Shown: positions 50,464-59,320 of the stretch, in pieces
How positions within the stretch are numbered: position 1 is the first letter of the stretch
Layout: each line of letters starts with the position of its first letter
DNA from: Streptomyces sp. CMB-StM0423
GTDB lineage: Bacteria; Actinomycetota; Actinomycetes; Streptomycetales; Streptomycetaceae
Direction of reading: 5' to 3'
NCBI RefSeq assembly: GCF_002847285.1
Contig: NZ_CP025407.1
Coordinates: 1,550,001 to 1,614,000 of the forward strand
DNA: 64,000 bases
Program-made: the position numbers and the translations under genes
The notes under the pieces: generated by a model
Seen by the model: only the letters and a program-made list of their open reading frames with translations
Told to the model about the DNA's origin: nothing
The model's database searches: none

Positions 50464-51942
50464 CTACGCCGGGTCGCACCGGCCCGGCCGGGCGTAGAGG
50501 GTGACGCGCGCGCCACGGACCTCCGTGCTCTCGCAGGGGCGGAAGTGCGCCCGCAGGACGTCCCGTTTCACCTGCTCCTGAGCGCCGGCTTCGACCGGCT
50601 CGCCGGCAGGGTCGTGCAGCACGACGATCCGGTCGGCCGTGAGCATCCGGGCGTGGATGGCGGCGGCCGGCAGCTCCACGCCGTAGAGGGTGTCCGACGC
50701 ACGCGGATCCGCCCGCACCGCGAGGTCGACCAGGCTGGCGTACGCCGCGGGTTCTGCCGCCTGCCAGACACGGCGCCTGCCAGGCATGAAGAGCAGCCCG
50801 TCACCGGGCCGCCCCTGCGCCTGGACGGCGCGGGCGATGGCGCCCAGGTCGTCCTTGCGGCTCTCCGGGGTGCGCAGATGGAGCCCGACCGGAACAAGCG
50901 CCACCAGCACGGCCGCGGCGGCGAGGGCGGCGAGCAGGTGCCGGTGGTACCGGCGGCGCCACAGGTGGTCCAGTGTGGCGCCGAGGAGCAGCGCGAGACC
51001 GGCCTCCTCGTAGAGGACGTAGCGGGAGACGTAGAGCGGAACGATCGCGGAGGACAGCAGCAGGAGTCCGCCGGGCAGGATCAGCAGCGCCAGCGCGAGG
51101 GACCGCAGCAGCCGCGCACCCGCCGGGAGGAGGGCGGCGCCCAGCAGGCCGGCGAGGGCGGGGACGACGTAGCCGAGGAGCGCGCCGGGGCTGGGCGGGC
51201 CGATCCAGGCCACCTGCTCCGACTGCCGGGAGCTGACCACGGCGAGCGGGGCCAGCGCGGCCGCCACCGCGCCCGCGGTCCACGCCCAGGTCCACCGGTC
51301 CCTGCGGAAGTCGGGCGAGACCCACAGTGCGGCACCGTGCGCGGCGACGGCGAGCACCGCGAACTCGTGCAGCAGGCAACCCGTGAGGGCCACCACCCCG
51401 TAGGCCGCCCACAGCCGGGTCCTGCGCTCTTCCAGGGCGCGTACGAAGAGCCAGGTCGCCCAGATGACGGCGGCGCAGACGAGTGCGTACGAGCGGCCTT
51501 CCTGCGCGTAGCGCTGCACGGCGGGCAACAGCGCGAAGGCCAGGCCCGCGAGCAGCCCGGCACGGGGTCCCGCCAGCCGGCGGCCGAGGAGCGCGACGCC
51601 CGAGGCCGCGGCGGACATGGCGAGCAGCGAGGGCAGGCGCAGCGCGACCAGGCTGTCGCCGAACACGCCGAACACCCCGTGCAGCAGCAGGTAGTACAGG
51701 CCGTGGACCGCGTCCACGCCGGCGAGCGTGTCCAGGAGTCCGGAGATGTCGCGCTGCGCCATGTCGTACGTGACGGCCTCGTCACGCCACATCGCCCCCC
51801 GGCGGGTGAGCCCCCACAGCCCGAGGACGAGGGTGACGACGGCGGGGATCAGGGCGAACGCCCATGGCCGCCGGGCGGATGGGACGGGTGGATCGGCGAT
51901 CTCAGGCCGGAGGAGGGCAGGGGTGGGCCGGGTGAGGGCCAT
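50464..51942 (-). CDS. GT39-like multi-spanning glycosyltransferase
   Basis: A 492-residue membrane protein with 10-11 helices. After helix 1 the first extracytoplasmic loop has TRRGAMWRDEAVTYDMAQRD, the acidic motif typical of GT-C/PMT (ArnT/GT39) enzymes that use polyprenyl-phosphate sugars. The C-terminal soluble part (RTPESRKDDLGAIARAVQAQ onward) is the usual extracytoplasmic domain. It probably glycosylates a surface polymer or protein. AGGAG lies 7 bases before the ATG. Confidence 0.82.
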   Translation of the reverse strand: MALTRPTPALLRPEIADPPVPSARRPWAFALIPAVVTLVLGLWGLTRRGAMWRDEAVTYDMAQRDISGLLDTLAGVDAVHGLYYLLLHGVFGVFGDSLVALRLPSLLAMSAAASGVALLGRRLAGPRAGLLAGLAFALLPAVQRYAQEGRSYALVCAAVIWATWLFVRALEERRTRLWAAYGVVALTGCLLHEFAVLAVAAHGAALWVSPDFRRDRWTWAWTAGAVAAALAPLAVVSSRQSEQVAWIGPPSPGALLGYVVPALAGLLGAALLPAGARLLRSLALALLILPGGLLLLSSAIVPLYVSRYVLYEEAGLALLLGATLDHLWRRRYHRHLLAALAAAAVLVALVPVGLHLRTPESRKDDLGAIARAVQAQGRPGDGLLFMPGRRRVWQAAEPAAYASLVDLAVRADPRASDTLYGVELPAAAIHARMLTADRIVVLHDPAGEPVEAGAQEQVKRDVLRAHFRPCESTEVRGARVTLYARPGRCDPA

Positions 51943-52220
51943 GGTCGGTCTCCTGTACGCGGGGCCACACGCGCGCCGCCCGCCCGCCGTTGCCGGCTAC
52001 TGACCCGCGCGGCCCGGCGGTTTCAGGGCAGGGGGTGGTAAGGCGGCGGCGGAGCAGGGGTGCGGGTGAGGCGGTGGCGGAGGACGGCGTGCGCCCCTCG
52101 GGAAGTGGGGGTCGCCGCACGTCTCTTCGGTACGAACGCTCGGGTTTCGGTCCCGCCACAACCTAGGACGGCGGCGGGCCCGGGCACCTCCCCCTCGATA
52201 CGGAACCCCGAAGTTCCACC

Positions 52221-52619
52221 TCAGGTACCGGACGTGAACACGACCGGGTCCGGCGCGCCGCCGCCCGGCCGCGCCCTGCCCGGCCGCGGGAGGGGGCGCC
52301 GCCGGGCCGCCGTGACGCGGGTCCCCGCCCCCTTCTCCGCGGCGAGGTAGCCCTCGGCGCCCAGTTGCTCGTAGGCACCCACCACCAGGCCCCGGGAGAT
52401 GCCGAGTTGCTGCGCCAGCCGACGCGAGGACGGCAGCCGCTCGCCCGGCTGCGGCCTGCCGGAGCGCACCGCCGCCCGGAGCTGCTCCTGCAACTGCCGG
52501 CCGAGCGTCTCCGGCGCCGCCCGGTCCAGGGCCATCAGGAAGTCGGGCCCGTCGCGCCCCCACCGCACCGTCACGGAGCCACCGTACGAAAACGTCCGGT
52601 CCGCCGCCGGATGGTCCAC
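52221..52619 (-). pseudogene. Truncated MocR/PdxR-type GntR regulator
   Basis: About 130 residues contain a complete GntR winged helix with MocR-style spacing (LGRQLQEQLRAAVRSGRPQPGERLPSSRRLAQQLGISRGLVVGAYEQLGAEGYLAAEKGAGTRV). A short Arg/Pro linker leads to a stop exactly where the aminotransferase-like domain should begin. No other frame downstream supplies that domain. It is either a decayed 5' fragment or a short stand-alone DNA-binding protein. It is divergent from the reductase gene. Confidence 0.6.
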
Positions 52620-52706
52620 GGATCAGCGCGCCGAGTGGACCTTCAGCCGGGCCCGCGGCTGCCCGAGGCTGGGAGCCCAACCGTTCCTCCGGCCAAGGAT
52701 CCGGGC

Positions 52707-53453
52707 ATGCGCAAGATCATCAACTCCAGTTACGTGACCCTCGACGGCGTCGTCGACGGCCCGCACACCTGGCCGGCGCTGCCGGGCGGCGCCGCGAAGG
52801 AGCACGAGGAGGTCCAACTCGCCCTCCTGGAGCAGTGCGACACCCTGCTGATGGGCCGCAGGACGTACGACGTGTTCGCCGGCGCGTGGCCGGAGCGCAG
52901 CGGCGACCCTGTCGCCGACCGCCCCAACTCCATGCGGGAGCCGGTGGCTTCCACCACGCTCCAGGACGCGGCCTGGGCGAACACCGAGGTGGTCGCCGAC
53001 GGGCTGGCCGAGCGGATCAGCGCGCTCAAGGCGGAGAGCGGCGGGCACATCGTGCAGTACGGCATCGGCCCGGTCACCCACCTGATGGTGCGCGAGGGCC
53101 TGCTGGACGAGCTGCATCTGTGGCTGTACCCGCAGTTCGTCCGGGCGGGCGCCGGCGACCTGGTCTTCGATCGGGAGAGCCGGGCGGACTTCGACCTGCC
53201 GGGTTCCCGGACGCTCAGGAACGGCGTGGTCGTCCTCCGCCACGGAGTCCTCACCCCCTGGCCCGTACCGCCCCCAGCCTGCAGTTTCCGCACCGGCCCC
53301 CGCCTCGGCGAGGGCCGGTTTCCGCTGCCGCCACCTGGCCCGGAAAGCCGAGGCTTCCCCTTCCCGGTCCGGTGTGGCATCTTGTACGTACAACAGATAC
53401 GTACAAGTTCGGCGCCCGCGCCGTTCCTGATGCCGACGAGGAGGTTGGCGTGA
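52707..53453 (+). CDS. RibD C-terminal/DHFR-like reductase with unusual C-terminal extension
   Basis: A 248-residue protein. Residues 1-185 or so are a typical dihydrofolate-reductase-like RibD_C domain (MRKIINSSYVTLDGVVDGP, LLMGRRTYDVFAGAWPE, GHIVQYGIGPVTHLMVREGLLDELHLWLYPQFV, ending LRNGVVVLRHGVL). Such proteins probably reduce small NADPH-dependent substrates. About 60 extra residues are Pro-rich and encoded across a hairpin (53292-53319) and the operator of the next operon, so the natural stop may have been lost. The stop overlaps the KdgT start by 4 bases. AAGGA lies upstream of the ATG. Confidence 0.8.
   Translation: MRKIINSSYVTLDGVVDGPHTWPALPGGAAKEHEEVQLALLEQCDTLLMGRRTYDVFAGAWPERSGDPVADRPNSMREPVASTTLQDAAWANTEVVADGLAERISALKAESGGHIVQYGIGPVTHLMVREGLLDELHLWLYPQFVRAGAGDLVFDRESRADFDLPGSRTLRNGVVVLRHGVLTPWPVPPPACSFRTGPRLGEGRFPLPPPGPESRGFPFPVRCGILYVQQIRTSSAPAPFLMPTRRLA
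53292..53319 (+). terminator. Hairpin inside the reductase extension
   Basis: A 13-bp stem with one mismatch and a very small loop, followed by TTTCC. It looks like the reductase gene's terminator although the open frame runs through it. Confidence 0.5.
53381..53407. promoter_or_regulatory. GntR-type operator of the four-carbon acid operon
   Basis: CTTGTACGTA and TACGTACAAG are perfect 10-bp inverted arms separated by 7 bp. The left part alone, TTGTACGTACAA, is a 12-bp perfect palindrome. It lies 43 bp upstream of the permease start. The likely ligand-responsive binder is the GntR/UTRA protein encoded at the end of the same operon. Confidence 0.7.
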
Positions 53454-54553
53454 GCGGTCCAGAGAAGTCCAGGGTCCCCCTGTTCGCCACCATGCAGCGC
53501 ATACCCGGCGGACTGATGCTGATCCCGCTGATCCTCGGCGCGATCTTCGGCACCTTCGCCCCCGGGGCCCTCGGGATCGGCAGCTTCACCACCGCGCTCT
53601 TCCAGGACAGCGCGCTGCCCCTCATCGCCCTGCTGATCTTCGCGACGGGTACCCAGGTCTCCCTCCGCACCGGCGGCCCGATCCTGGCCCACGCGGGCAC
53701 GCTGCTGGTGATGAAGAGCCTGATCCCGGCCACGCTGGTCGTGCTGCTCGGGCTCGGCGTCGGCCTCGACGGGCTGCTCGGCATCTCGCTGCTCGCCCTG
53801 CTCGCCTCGATGGACAACAGCAACGGCGGCCTCTGGCTCGCCTTCTCCGGTCAGTACGGCGACGAGCGGGACCGCGGGGCGTACGTGGCCAGCGCCATCA
53901 ACGACGGGCCCTTCCTGACGCTGCTCTTCCTCGGCGCCTCGGGCCTCGGCGACATCCCGTTCCTCGCCCTGCTCGGCGCGATCGTCCCGTTCCTGCTGGG
54001 CGTGCTGGTGGGCAACATCGACGCCGAGTGGCGCCGGGTCGTCCAGCCGGTGCCGAACATCGTCATCCCGTTCTTCGCGTTCTCCCTCGGCACCGGCATC
54101 GACCTCGGCGACATCGTCACCGGCGGCGTGACCGGCCTGGCCCTGGGCCTGGTCATCGCGCCGTTCACCGGCGGCCTGGTCTACCTCGGCTACCGGTACA
54201 TCCTGCGCCGCGGCACCATGTCCGGCCTCGGCTTCGCCGCCGGCACCACCGCGGGCAACGCCATCGCCACCCCCGCCGTCGTCGCCGCCGCGGACCCCCG
54301 TTTCGAGGAGTACGTCGGCACCGCCACGGCGCAGGTCGCGGCGTCGGCCCTGGTCACGGCGATCGTCGCGCCGCTGATCGCGGCGTACGCGCTGAAGCGG
54401 AAGGGTGCCCTGCGGCAGGGGGGCGTCACGGAAGAGCCAGAAGACCCGGCCGGGGCAGCCGGGGCGGCCGACGCCCCCGCGTCCGCGGACGACGCCGTGC
54501 ACGGCTCCGCGGGCGGCCTCGCGGACCGCCCGGAGCAGGAGCAGCGCGCATGA
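53450..54553 (+). CDS. kdgT: KdgT-family (2-keto-3-deoxygluconate-type) permease
   Basis: A 367-residue membrane protein with about 10 helices. The start MQRIPGGLMLIPLILGAIFGTF, then SLLALLASMDNSNGGLWLAFSGQYG and VPNIVIPFFAFSLGTGIDLGDI, are typical of the KdgT family. It moves a sugar acid with protons. The C-terminal 40 residues are a hydrophilic Ala/Asp tail. GTG 53450 follows GAGGAGG by 5 bases. The stop overlaps the kinase start (ATGA), so import and phosphorylation are coupled. Confidence 0.88.
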   Translation: MSGPEKSRVPLFATMQRIPGGLMLIPLILGAIFGTFAPGALGIGSFTTALFQDSALPLIALLIFATGTQVSLRTGGPILAHAGTLLVMKSLIPATLVVLLGLGVGLDGLLGISLLALLASMDNSNGGLWLAFSGQYGDERDRGAYVASAINDGPFLTLLFLGASGLGDIPFLALLGAIVPFLLGVLVGNIDAEWRRVVQPVPNIVIPFFAFSLGTGIDLGDIVTGGVTGLALGLVIAPFTGGLVYLGYRYILRRGTMSGLGFAAGTTAGNAIATPAVVAAADPRFEEYVGTATAQVAASALVTAIVAPLIAAYALKRKGALRQGGVTEEPEDPAGAAGAADAPASADDAVHGSAGGLADRPEQEQRA

Positions 54554-55818
54554 CGTACGAGGTGGCGATCGTCGCCGACGACCTCACGGGCGCCGGCGAC
54601 ACCGCCGTGCAGTTCGCCGCGGCGGGCTGGCCCACCCTGCTGCGGCTGGGCGGCGACCGGCCCGGAGGCGCCGACGGCAGCGGCGGTGACGTCTCCGTCG
54701 TGGCGATCACCACGGACTCCCGGGCCCGGCCGGACGCCGGGGCGGCGGACCTCGTACGCGCCGCGACCACCGGGCTGCTGCGCGGCGGCGTGACCCACCT
54801 CTTCAAGAAGGTGGACTCGACGCTGCGCGGGCCGGTCCGCGCCGAGGTCGACGCCATGCTCGACGTGCTCGCCCCGGGCACCGTCGCGCTGGTGTGCCCC
54901 GCCTTCCCTGCCGTGGGCCGCACCGTCGTGGACGGCGTCCTGCTGGTCGACGGCCGCCCGGTCAGTGAGACCGCGGTGGGCCGCGACCCGGTGACGCCCG
55001 TGACGGTCAGCCATCTGCCGACGCTGCTCGACGCGCCGCTCGTACGCCTCGATCCGCGGTGGACGCCCGCGGCCTGGGCCGCGGAGGTCCGCGCGGCGGG
55101 CAGCCGGATCGTCGTCCTCGACGCCGCGAGCGACGAGGACCTGGACCGGATCGCGCGTACCGTCGCGGACCTCGGCGAGCAGGCGCTCGCCGTGGGCTCC
55201 GCGGGTCTCGCGGGCCCGCTGGCCGCCCGGTGGCGGCCGCGGGAGGCGCAGGCGCCCGGCAGCGCGCCGGAGACCCGCCCGGACGCCGTACCCGCCGGGG
55301 ACCCTGCCGGCACCGCCCTCGTGGTGGTGACGAGCCTGCACGACGCCTCGCGCGCCCAGGCCGAAGCCCTCGCCGCGCACTCCGCGGAACACCTGCGGCC
55401 CACCGCGCGGGACCTCACCGAGGACGACGCGTGGGCGGGGTTCCTCACCCGGGTGCGGACGGCGGCGGCCGGCCGCCCGGCCACGCTGCTGCTGAGCACC
55501 CCCGACCGGGGCGCCACGGCCGTGGACCCGGAGCTGGTCGCCCGCCGGCTCTCGGACGCCGCCGCGCACGCGGTGGCCGCGGGCACGGTCGCCGGCCTGG
55601 TCGCCACCGGAGGCGACGGCGCCCGCGCGGTCCTGGAGCGGCTCGGCGGGACCGGTATCAGGCTGTACGACACCGTCGAGCCGGGCGTGCCGCTCGGCGT
55701 CGTCGTCGGCGGCCCGGCCGCCGGGCTGCCCGTGGCCACCAAGGCCGGGGGCTTCGGCAGCCCCGATGTACTGATCAAGGCCGCGCAAGCGGTGCGAACG
55801 GAGAGGAGTCACCGGTGA
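54550..55818 (+). CDS. Four-carbon acid sugar kinase (DUF1537)
   Basis: A 422-residue kinase of the OtnK/DtnK family. The N-terminal domain has IVADDLTGAGDTAVQFAAAG and FKKVDSTLRGPVRAEVDAML for the sugar acid. The C-terminal domain has GLVATGGDGARAVLERLGG and PVATKAGGFGSPDVL, the nucleotide-binding elements. With PdxA2-type dehydrogenases these kinases phosphorylate D-threonate or D-erythronate at C4. Start and stop overlap the neighbouring genes by 4 bases each. The exact stereoisomer cannot be read from sequence. Confidence 0.9.
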   Translation: MTYEVAIVADDLTGAGDTAVQFAAAGWPTLLRLGGDRPGGADGSGGDVSVVAITTDSRARPDAGAADLVRAATTGLLRGGVTHLFKKVDSTLRGPVRAEVDAMLDVLAPGTVALVCPAFPAVGRTVVDGVLLVDGRPVSETAVGRDPVTPVTVSHLPTLLDAPLVRLDPRWTPAAWAAEVRAAGSRIVVLDAASDEDLDRIARTVADLGEQALAVGSAGLAGPLAARWRPREAQAPGSAPETRPDAVPAGDPAGTALVVVTSLHDASRAQAEALAAHSAEHLRPTARDLTEDDAWAGFLTRVRTAAAGRPATLLLSTPDRGATAVDPELVARRLSDAAAHAVAAGTVAGLVATGGDGARAVLERLGGTGIRLYDTVEPGVPLGVVVGGPAAGLPVATKAGGFGSPDVLIKAAQAVRTERSHR

Positions 55819-56912
55819 ACGACCCGCAGGTGCCCACGCTTGCCCTCACCCTGGGCGACGTGGCCGGAATCGGACCGGAGATCACGGCCCGTACCCTGCT
55901 GCACCACGACGAGCTGCGCGGCGTCAGCCGGCCGGTCGTGGTCGGCGACGCCGACGCCGTCCGCAGAGCCGTCGAGCTGATCGGCGAGGACCCGGCCGCG
56001 GTGCGCGTCGTCGACTCGCCCCGCGACGCCGGGAACGAGCCGGGGACCATCGACCTGGTGCAGGACGGTCCTTCCCTGAGGGCGGTCCCGTACGGCGAAC
56101 TCAGCGCGGCGGCCGGCGACGGCTCCGCCCGCTTCGTCAAGCGCGCCTGCGCGCTGGCCCGCGACGGGCTGGTCGACGGCATCGTCACCGCGCCGCTGAA
56201 CAAGGCCGCCATGCACGCCGGGGGCCACCTCTGGCCCGGGCACACCGAGCTGCTGGCGCACGAGTTCGGCGTGGAGAACTTCAGCCTCGTGCTCTCCGCG
56301 GGCGAGCTGTACTTCTTCCACCTCACCACCCACGTGTCCCTCACCGAGGCCATCGCCGGGGTCTCCCCCGCGCGTACGGACAACGTCCTGCGCCTCGTCG
56401 GCTCGTTCGCCCGCGCCCTCGGCCTGCCCGAGGAGCCGATCGGCGTCGCCGGACTCAACCCGCACGCGGGCGAGAACCGCCTCTTCGGCGACGAGGACGC
56501 CGACGTGCTGGCGCCCGCGGTGGAGCGGGCGGACGCCGCCGGTATCCGCGCGGTCGGGCCGCTGCCCGCCGACGCGCTCATCCCCGCCGCGGTCAGGGGC
56601 GCGTGGAAGTTCGTCGTCGTCTGTTACCACGACCAGGGCCACGCCCCCTTCAAGGCGGTCTACGGCGACGACGGCGTGAACATCACCGTCGGCCTGCCCG
56701 TCGTCCGGGTCTCCGTCGACCACGGCACCGCCTTCGACATCGCGGGCAAGGGCGTCGCCCGGGAGGCGAGCCTGGTGCTGGCCACCCGGCGCGCCGCGGA
56801 ACTGGCGCCGGGCTGGGGCCAGGTGTGGCGGACGGCGCAGGCGGGCGAGGCGGCCGCGGCGACGGCTGCGGGCGCGGCGGCCGCCGTGGAGCGGCCCGGG
56901 ACGGCCTCGTAG
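55815..56912 (+). CDS. pdxA2: PdxA2-type 4-phospho-sugar-acid dehydrogenase
   Basis: A 365-residue PdxA-family NAD-dependent oxidative decarboxylase. LGDVAGIGPEITAR starts the fold, then PLNKAAMHAGGHLWPGHTELLAH and GLNPHAGENRLFGDED with the metal-binding His residues, VVCYHDQGHAPFKAVYGDDGVNITVGLPVVRVSVDHGTAFDIAGKG. In operons with a DUF1537 kinase, PdxA2 oxidises 4-phospho-D-threonate or erythronate and, after decarboxylation, gives dihydroxyacetone phosphate; the vitamin B6 role is less likely in this context. The GTG start overlaps the kinase stop behind GAGGAG. Confidence 0.9.
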   Translation: MNDPQVPTLALTLGDVAGIGPEITARTLLHHDELRGVSRPVVVGDADAVRRAVELIGEDPAAVRVVDSPRDAGNEPGTIDLVQDGPSLRAVPYGELSAAAGDGSARFVKRACALARDGLVDGIVTAPLNKAAMHAGGHLWPGHTELLAHEFGVENFSLVLSAGELYFFHLTTHVSLTEAIAGVSPARTDNVLRLVGSFARALGLPEEPIGVAGLNPHAGENRLFGDEDADVLAPAVERADAAGIRAVGPLPADALIPAAVRGAWKFVVVCYHDQGHAPFKAVYGDDGVNITVGLPVVRVSVDHGTAFDIAGKGVAREASLVLATRRAAELAPGWGQVWRTAQAGEAAAATAAGAAAAVERPGTAS

Positions 56913-56924
56913 ACTCCGGGCGAT

Positions 56925-57797
56925 ATGGCAGTCGACAGAAGTGACCCGCGGCCCCTGCACCAGCAGGTCGCCCAGTCCCTGCGCCAGCAGATCCTGGGCC
57001 ACGACCTGCCGCCGGGGGCGCCCCTGCCGAGCGAGGCCGAGCTGTGCGCCACGTTCGGCGTCGGGCGCAGCGTCGTGCGCCAGTCGGTGGCGGGACTGGC
57101 CGCCGACGGCCTGGTCATCCGCCGCCAGGGCCGGCCCACGCTGGTGGCGTCGCCTGCCGAGTACCGGCGGCTGGTGCAGCGGGCGACCGGGCTCTCCGAC
57201 CAGTTCGCCGTCGCCGGGCAGGAGTTGCACACCGTCGTCCGCACGCTGGGCCCCGGCACCCCGCCGCCGCGCGCGCAGGCGTTCCTGCACACGGCGGACG
57301 CGCTGCGCCTGGAGCGCCTCCGCCTCGTCGGCGGCGATCCGCTGGCGTACGTACGCACCTGGCTGCCCGCCGCGAAGGTCCCCGGACTGCGCGCCGCGGA
57401 CCTGACCGACGCCTCGCTGCACCGGCTGCTCACCCGGAACTACGGGCTGCGGCCGGTCAGCGGGCGGCGGCAGGTCCGCGCGGTCGCGGCCGACGACATG
57501 CTCGCGGAGGCGCTGCGCACCGAACCGGGCGGCCCGCTGCTGATGCTCGAAGGGGAGACCACCGACCAGCACGGGCACGCGCTGGAGTGGTTCACCACCT
57601 GGCACCGCGCCGACCGCGTGGTCTTCGACATCGACGTCTCCGAGACCACCGAGACCGTACGGCTGAGCGCGCTCGACGCCGAAGGCGCCGAGGCTCCCGA
57701 GGCCGGCCCGGTCACCGGCGGCACGGGGGCACCGGCGCCCGCCGACCTGGAGCGGGCGCGCGAACTCGCCGAGGAACTGCGGCGACTGCTCGGCTGA
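56925..57797 (+). CDS. GntR regulator with UTRA ligand domain
   Basis: A 290-residue regulator. The winged helix at residues 8-72 reads LHQQVAQSLRQQILGHDLPPGAPLPSEAELCATFGVGRSVVRQSVAGLAADGLV. A UTRA effector domain follows (about residues 95-240, with YVRTWLPAAKVPGL and MLEGETTDQHGHALEWFTTWHRADRVVFDIDV). The C-terminus is an acidic helix. It is the last gene of the operon, 12 bp after pdxA2, and probably represses it at the TTGTACGTACAA site unless a four-carbon acid or its phosphate is present. Confidence 0.9.
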   Translation: MAVDRSDPRPLHQQVAQSLRQQILGHDLPPGAPLPSEAELCATFGVGRSVVRQSVAGLAADGLVIRRQGRPTLVASPAEYRRLVQRATGLSDQFAVAGQELHTVVRTLGPGTPPPRAQAFLHTADALRLERLRLVGGDPLAYVRTWLPAAKVPGLRAADLTDASLHRLLTRNYGLRPVSGRRQVRAVAADDMLAEALRTEPGGPLLMLEGETTDQHGHALEWFTTWHRADRVVFDIDVSETTETVRLSALDAEGAEAPEAGPVTGGTGAPAPADLERARELAEELRRLLG

Positions 57798-57816
57798 CCG
57801 GACCGTACGCCCGGGG

Positions 57817-59172
57817 TCAGTACCGCCGGCGGGTGGCGTCGACGGTCTCGGCCCGGGAGCGGCCGGCGAAGAGACCGTCCTCCGCCTCGCGTACCGCGAG
57901 CAGCGCGTCGAAGAGGTGGTCCCCCATCGCCTTGCGCAGCACCACCGAGCTCCTGAGGTGCCGTACCGCGTCCGCCAGACCGGCCGGCAGCCGCTCGATG
58001 CCGCGCTGCGCGAGTTCACCGGGGTCGGCGTGGGCCGGGTCGTCGGTGAACTCCGCCGGCAGGCGCAGCGCGTCCTCGCGGCCCGCGAGACCCGCGGCGA
58101 TGACCGAGCCCACCACCAGGTACGGATTGGCCGCCTGGTCGAAGCACTTGAGCTCGGCATTCGCGCGCTGGGCCGCCTCGCCCGCGGGCCCGGTGATGAA
58201 GCGCAGCGCCGCCTCCCGGTTCTCCCAGCCCCAGCAGCGGTAGGCGCCGGACCACGAGGACGGTGCCAGCCGCAGATAGCTGGCCGGGGACGGGCAGCCT
58301 ACGCAGGTCAGGGCGGGCAGCGACCGCAGCAGCCCGGCGAGGAACGCCTCCCCGTCCGGCGCCGTGCCGCGCGGGCCCGTACCGCCGTGCATCAGGTTCT
58401 TCTCGCCGCGCCACAGGCTCAGGTGCACGTGCCCGCCGTTGCCGATGCCGGAGTGCCCGGGGAGGGGCGCGAAGGAGGCGCGCAGCCCGTGGGCGTGGGA
58501 GACGGTCCGTACCGTGTGCCGGACGAGGACGGCGGTGTCGGCGGCGTCCAGCGGGGCTTCCGGGACGGTGGAGATCTCGAACTGCCCCGGCTCGTACTCC
58601 GGATGGATCTGGAGGACCTCCACGCCCTGCGCGGTGAGCGCGTCGACGATGTCGAGGAGGTACGCGCCGGAGTCCGCCAGCCGGGCCAGCCCGTACGCAG
58701 GCCCGTCGCCGAGGGCGCCGGGGCCGACGCTCCACTCCGTCTCGAACCCCATCCGCAGGCTCAGCCCCTGGCCGGCCGCGGCCCGCACCATGCGGTTGAC
58801 GAAGGACCGGTGGCACCCCGGGTACGGCTCGCCGTCCTGGCTGTACCGGTCCGCGGGCGCCCACGCCCAGCCGGGCTGTGCGGCGAGCCGGGTGAGCCGG
58901 TTCAGGTCCGGCAGCAGGAGCAGGTCGCCGACGGGGCCGCCGTAGCCGTCGGTACGGGCCATCGAGTCGTCCACGAGGAAGGTGTCGAACACCGGGGACA
59001 TCCCCACGCCGTGGACCGCGAGCCGGGGAAGCCGGGCGAGCGGCACGGTCTTGACCCGGCCGATGCCCGCGTTGTCGACCCAGCTCAACGCGATGAGTCT
59101 GACGCCGGCCTCGGACATCGCGGCCATCGCCCGGTCCACCGATGCCGCTCCGTCAGCGGTACGCACAGTCAT
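57817..59172 (-). CDS. Glutamine-synthetase-like ligase (GlnA3/GlnA4 group)
   Basis: A 451-residue protein with the glutamine synthetase catalytic fold: MGFETEWSV (metal-binding Glu), PGHSGIGNGGHVHLSLW (His), RCWGWENREAALRFI and AELKCFDQAANPYLVVGSVIAAG. The N-terminal beta-grasp part is short. Streptomyces homologues that are not true glutamine synthetases glutamylate polyamines or ethanolamine, and that is more likely than ammonium assimilation here; the amine is unknown. GAGGG precedes the ATG closely. It is convergent with the GntR gene. Confidence 0.82.
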   Translation of the reverse strand: MTVRTADGAASVDRAMAAMSEAGVRLIALSWVDNAGIGRVKTVPLARLPRLAVHGVGMSPVFDTFLVDDSMARTDGYGGPVGDLLLLPDLNRLTRLAAQPGWAWAPADRYSQDGEPYPGCHRSFVNRMVRAAAGQGLSLRMGFETEWSVGPGALGDGPAYGLARLADSGAYLLDIVDALTAQGVEVLQIHPEYEPGQFEISTVPEAPLDAADTAVLVRHTVRTVSHAHGLRASFAPLPGHSGIGNGGHVHLSLWRGEKNLMHGGTGPRGTAPDGEAFLAGLLRSLPALTCVGCPSPASYLRLAPSSWSGAYRCWGWENREAALRFITGPAGEAAQRANAELKCFDQAANPYLVVGSVIAAGLAGREDALRLPAEFTDDPAHADPGELAQRGIERLPAGLADAVRHLRSSVVLRKAMGDHLFDALLAVREAEDGLFAGRSRAETVDATRRRY

Positions 59173-59320
59173 GCCCTCATGATTGGGCCGGACGGGTCAC
59201 CGCTCATCCCGCCACTCCGACAGCGGACACGGCGTTCACCCGATCGGCGGCAGCGACGGTCGGGCTGCTGTCCGTCGCGGTCCGCACCGGCGGCTCAACC
59301 CGGGGCCGCGGCGGGCTCGT

